A stretch of DNA of 24,845 nucleotides from positions 1 through 24,845 of the forward strand of contig CAJUDC010000022.1 in NCBI GenBank assembly GCA_910584955.1. Direction: 5' to 3'. The notes beneath the pieces are model-generated. The model did no database searches. It saw nothing but the letters and a program-made list of their open reading frames with translations, and was not told where the DNA came from. Below, piece by piece: positions 23,324 through 24,845 of the stretch (position 1 is its first letter; every line of letters begins with the position of its first letter). Position numbers and translations under genes: made by a program. Origin of the DNA: an uncultured Paraprevotella sp. (GTDB lineage: Bacteria; Bacteroidota; Bacteroidia; Bacteroidales; Bacteroidaceae).

Positions 23324-24712
23324 ATGGAGAATTTATTGATTCCGGGTATTGTCATTGTGGTGGCCTTTATCCTGGTGGTTTCTTTGTTGAACCGTTACAG
23401 ACGATGCCCGTCTGATAAGGTTCTGGTGATTTACGGTAGCAAGACCAGTCGTCAGTCGGCTAAATGCGTACATGGAGGCGGTGCTTTCGTATGGCCGATC
23501 ATTGAAGACTATGCTTATCTGAGCCTGACTCCGATTTCCATTGACGCCAATCTGACGAATGCACTCAGCAAGCAGAACATCCGTGTGGATGTGCCAAGCC
23601 GTTTTACGGTGGGAATATCCACCGAGCCCGAACTGATGAATGCGGCGGCCGAGCGCCTATTGGGGCAGACGCCGACACAGATACAGGATCTGGCGCGCGA
23701 TATTCTTTTCGGACAGTTGCGTCTGGTGATAGCCACCATGAGCATTGAAGAGTTGAACAACGACCGCGACAAGTTCTTGGAGAGCGTTTCGAAAAACGTT
23801 GAGGTGGAACTGAAGAAAATCGGTTTGCGTCTGATCAACGTGAATGTAACCGACATCAAAGATGAGTCCGGCTATATCGAGGCTTTGGGACAGGAAGCCG
23901 CCGCTAAGGCTATCAACGAAGCCAAAGTGCGGGTGGCCGAACAGGAGAAGATCGGTGAAATCGGTAAGGCGGAAGCTGTGCGTGAGACGCGTATCCGCAC
24001 CTCCGAAGCCAACGCACAGGCTGTAAAAGGAGAAAACGAAGCTAAAGTAGCTATCGCCAATTCCGAGGCTTACCGTCGTGAGAAAGAGGCCGAAGCACAA
24101 CGTAAGGCTACGGCTTCGGAAAAAGTGCAGCAGGCAAAGGCCTTACAGGAGGCTTATGCTGCCGAACGGGAGGCTGAGGAAGCCCGTGCCGAGCGCGAAC
24201 GCTCCACGGAGACAGCCAATGTCATCGTGCCGCAGGAAATCGAGAAACAACGTCTGATTATCGCCGCCGAGGCAGATGCCGAACGGGTGCGTGTAAATGC
24301 CAAAGGTGAGGCTGATGCCATTTATGCCAAGATGGAAGCCGAGGCAAAGGGTCTGTACGAGATTCTGTTGAAACAGGCAGCCGGTTACGAGAAGATGGTA
24401 CAGGCTGTGGGCGGTGATGCCAGCAAGGCTTATATGCTTTTGCTGCTTGAAAAACTGCCGGAACTGGTGAAGACGCAAGTGGAGGCCGTCAAGGGGATCA
24501 ATATCGACCATGTCACCGTTTGGGACAGTGGTGCGGAAGGCGGAAACGGGAAAAACTCTACGGCTAACTTTGTGTCCGGTCTGATGAAATCCGTTCCTCC
24601 TTTGAACGAACTTTTTGATATGGCTGGACTGAATCTTCCCGAGTATCTGGCAAAGAAAAAGGAAGTGCCTGCCGGAACGGTTTCCGAGGAAGCGGAGGAA
24701 GTAGAGGCTTAA
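23324..24712 (+). CDS. Flotillin-family SPFH protein
   Basis: Flotillin-like membrane scaffold of 462 residues. The N-terminus has one hydrophobic segment (about 5-24), then the SPFH domain (about 30-180, including LTNALSKQNIRVDVPSRFTV and LGQTPTQIQDLARDILFGQLR). Residues ~185-350 are a long helical coiled coil rich in Ala/Glu repeats. The C-terminus (about 420-440) has a mixed hydrophobic segment (VSGLMKSVPPLNELFDMAGLNLPEYL) typical of flotillins. It follows the NfeD-like gene by 29 nt, matching the known yuaF/yuaG (NfeD2/FloT) pairing in Bacillus. It differs from HflK/HflC in its EA-repeat region and partner gene. Likely roles are membrane organisation and fluidity; specific clients are unknown here. 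Confidence 0.95.
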   Translation: MENLLIPGIVIVVAFILVVSLLNRYRRCPSDKVLVIYGSKTSRQSAKCVHGGGAFVWPIIEDYAYLSLTPISIDANLTNALSKQNIRVDVPSRFTVGISTEPELMNAAAERLLGQTPTQIQDLARDILFGQLRLVIATMSIEELNNDRDKFLESVSKNVEVELKKIGLRLINVNVTDIKDESGYIEALGQEAAAKAINEAKVRVAEQEKIGEIGKAEAVRETRIRTSEANAQAVKGENEAKVAIANSEAYRREKEAEAQRKATASEKVQQAKALQEAYAAEREAEEARAERERSTETANVIVPQEIEKQRLIIAAEADAERVRVNAKGEADAIYAKMEAEAKGLYEILLKQAAGYEKMVQAVGGDASKAYMLLLLEKLPELVKTQVEAVKGINIDHVTVWDSGAEGGNGKNSTANFVSGLMKSVPPLNELFDMAGLNLPEYLAKKKEVPAGTVSEEAEEVEA

Positions 24713-24762
24713 GTATCCGAAAAGTCAAATAAGTAGCCCGATCGGGGGCTCGAAAGAATCGT

Positions 24763-24790
24763 CCCTTCTCCCTGCAAAAGGGGAGAAGGG
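24763..24790 (+). terminator. GC-rich hairpin after the flotillin gene
   Basis: CCCTTCTCCC (24763-24772) and GGGAGAAGGG (24781-24790) form a perfect 10-bp stem with an 8-nt loop, 50 nt past the flotillin stop. An AGCCC/GGGCT hairpin lies just before it (24735-24750). No T-run follows, so it may terminate inefficiently or be a dispersed repeat. Confidence 0.4.
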
Positions 24791-24845
24791 GGCTCAGTAG
24801 CCAAATCGTGGGGATAGCTTTCCTAGAATTGTAATATATTTCTTC

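Noticed and set aside
23324..24712. HflK/HflC-type protease regulator
   Set aside because: The Ala/Glu coiled coil and the NfeD partner gene fit flotillin better.

Overview
The window looks like a chromosomal segment from a Bacteroidales bacterium, most likely a Bacteroides-like member of Bacteroidaceae with fairly high G+C. Four things point there: three complete Bacteroidetes sigma-ABfr promoters (TTTG, 19-20 nt, TAnnTTTG) and several lone TAnnTTTG boxes; a lipoprotein whose mature N-terminus has the SDDDD surface-export signal; an ECF sigma / one-pass anti-sigma / DUF4252-like cassette; and the encoded proteins themselves. I see no phage, insertion sequence, CRISPR array, rRNA or tRNA.

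Layout. (1) 1-4208, plus strand: a tight operon of a 5'-truncated Ca2+-type P-type ATPase, a HAD hydrolase, ribF and a CPBP membrane protease. (2) 4209-5080: a long gene-free stretch with a hairpin, a cluster of tandem palindromes, a canonical promoter and a rod-shaped RNA fold (4907-5034) that could be a 6S-like RNA. (3) 5081-7110, plus: a small surface lipoprotein with terminator, then a secreted clan GH-D-like glycoside hydrolase with its own promoter. (4) 7161-7197: a 17-bp hairpin between convergent genes. (5) 7230-11974, minus: a large secreted GH2 beta-galactosidase with C-terminal CBM32, and a YgjP-like zinc metalloprotease. (6) 12327-13848, minus: DUF4252-like protein, anti-sigma factor and ECF sigma factor. 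(7) 13927-19479, minus: topA-aroK-speA-argB, read in that order and probably one transcript; topA and aroK overlap by four bases. (8) 19610-20143, minus: a zinc-ribbon NUDIX hydrolase. (9) 20207-20572: divergent intergenic region with four 22-nt-period repeats and a canonical promoter. (10) 20573-24712, plus: secreted subtilase with a T9SS-like C-terminal domain, NfeD-like membrane protein and flotillin, probably one operon.

How the genes may work together. The two glycosidases fit galactoside breakdown, but no SusC/SusD pair is present, so they are not a standard polysaccharide-utilisation locus. speA and argB join arginine synthesis to polyamine synthesis in one transcript with topA and aroK. 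The NfeD-like protein and flotillin are an established membrane-microdomain pair; the cotranscribed subtilase is the unusual part. The most promising non-coding signals are the 4907-5034 RNA fold, the 4516-4606 palindrome cluster and the 20259-20346 repeats.
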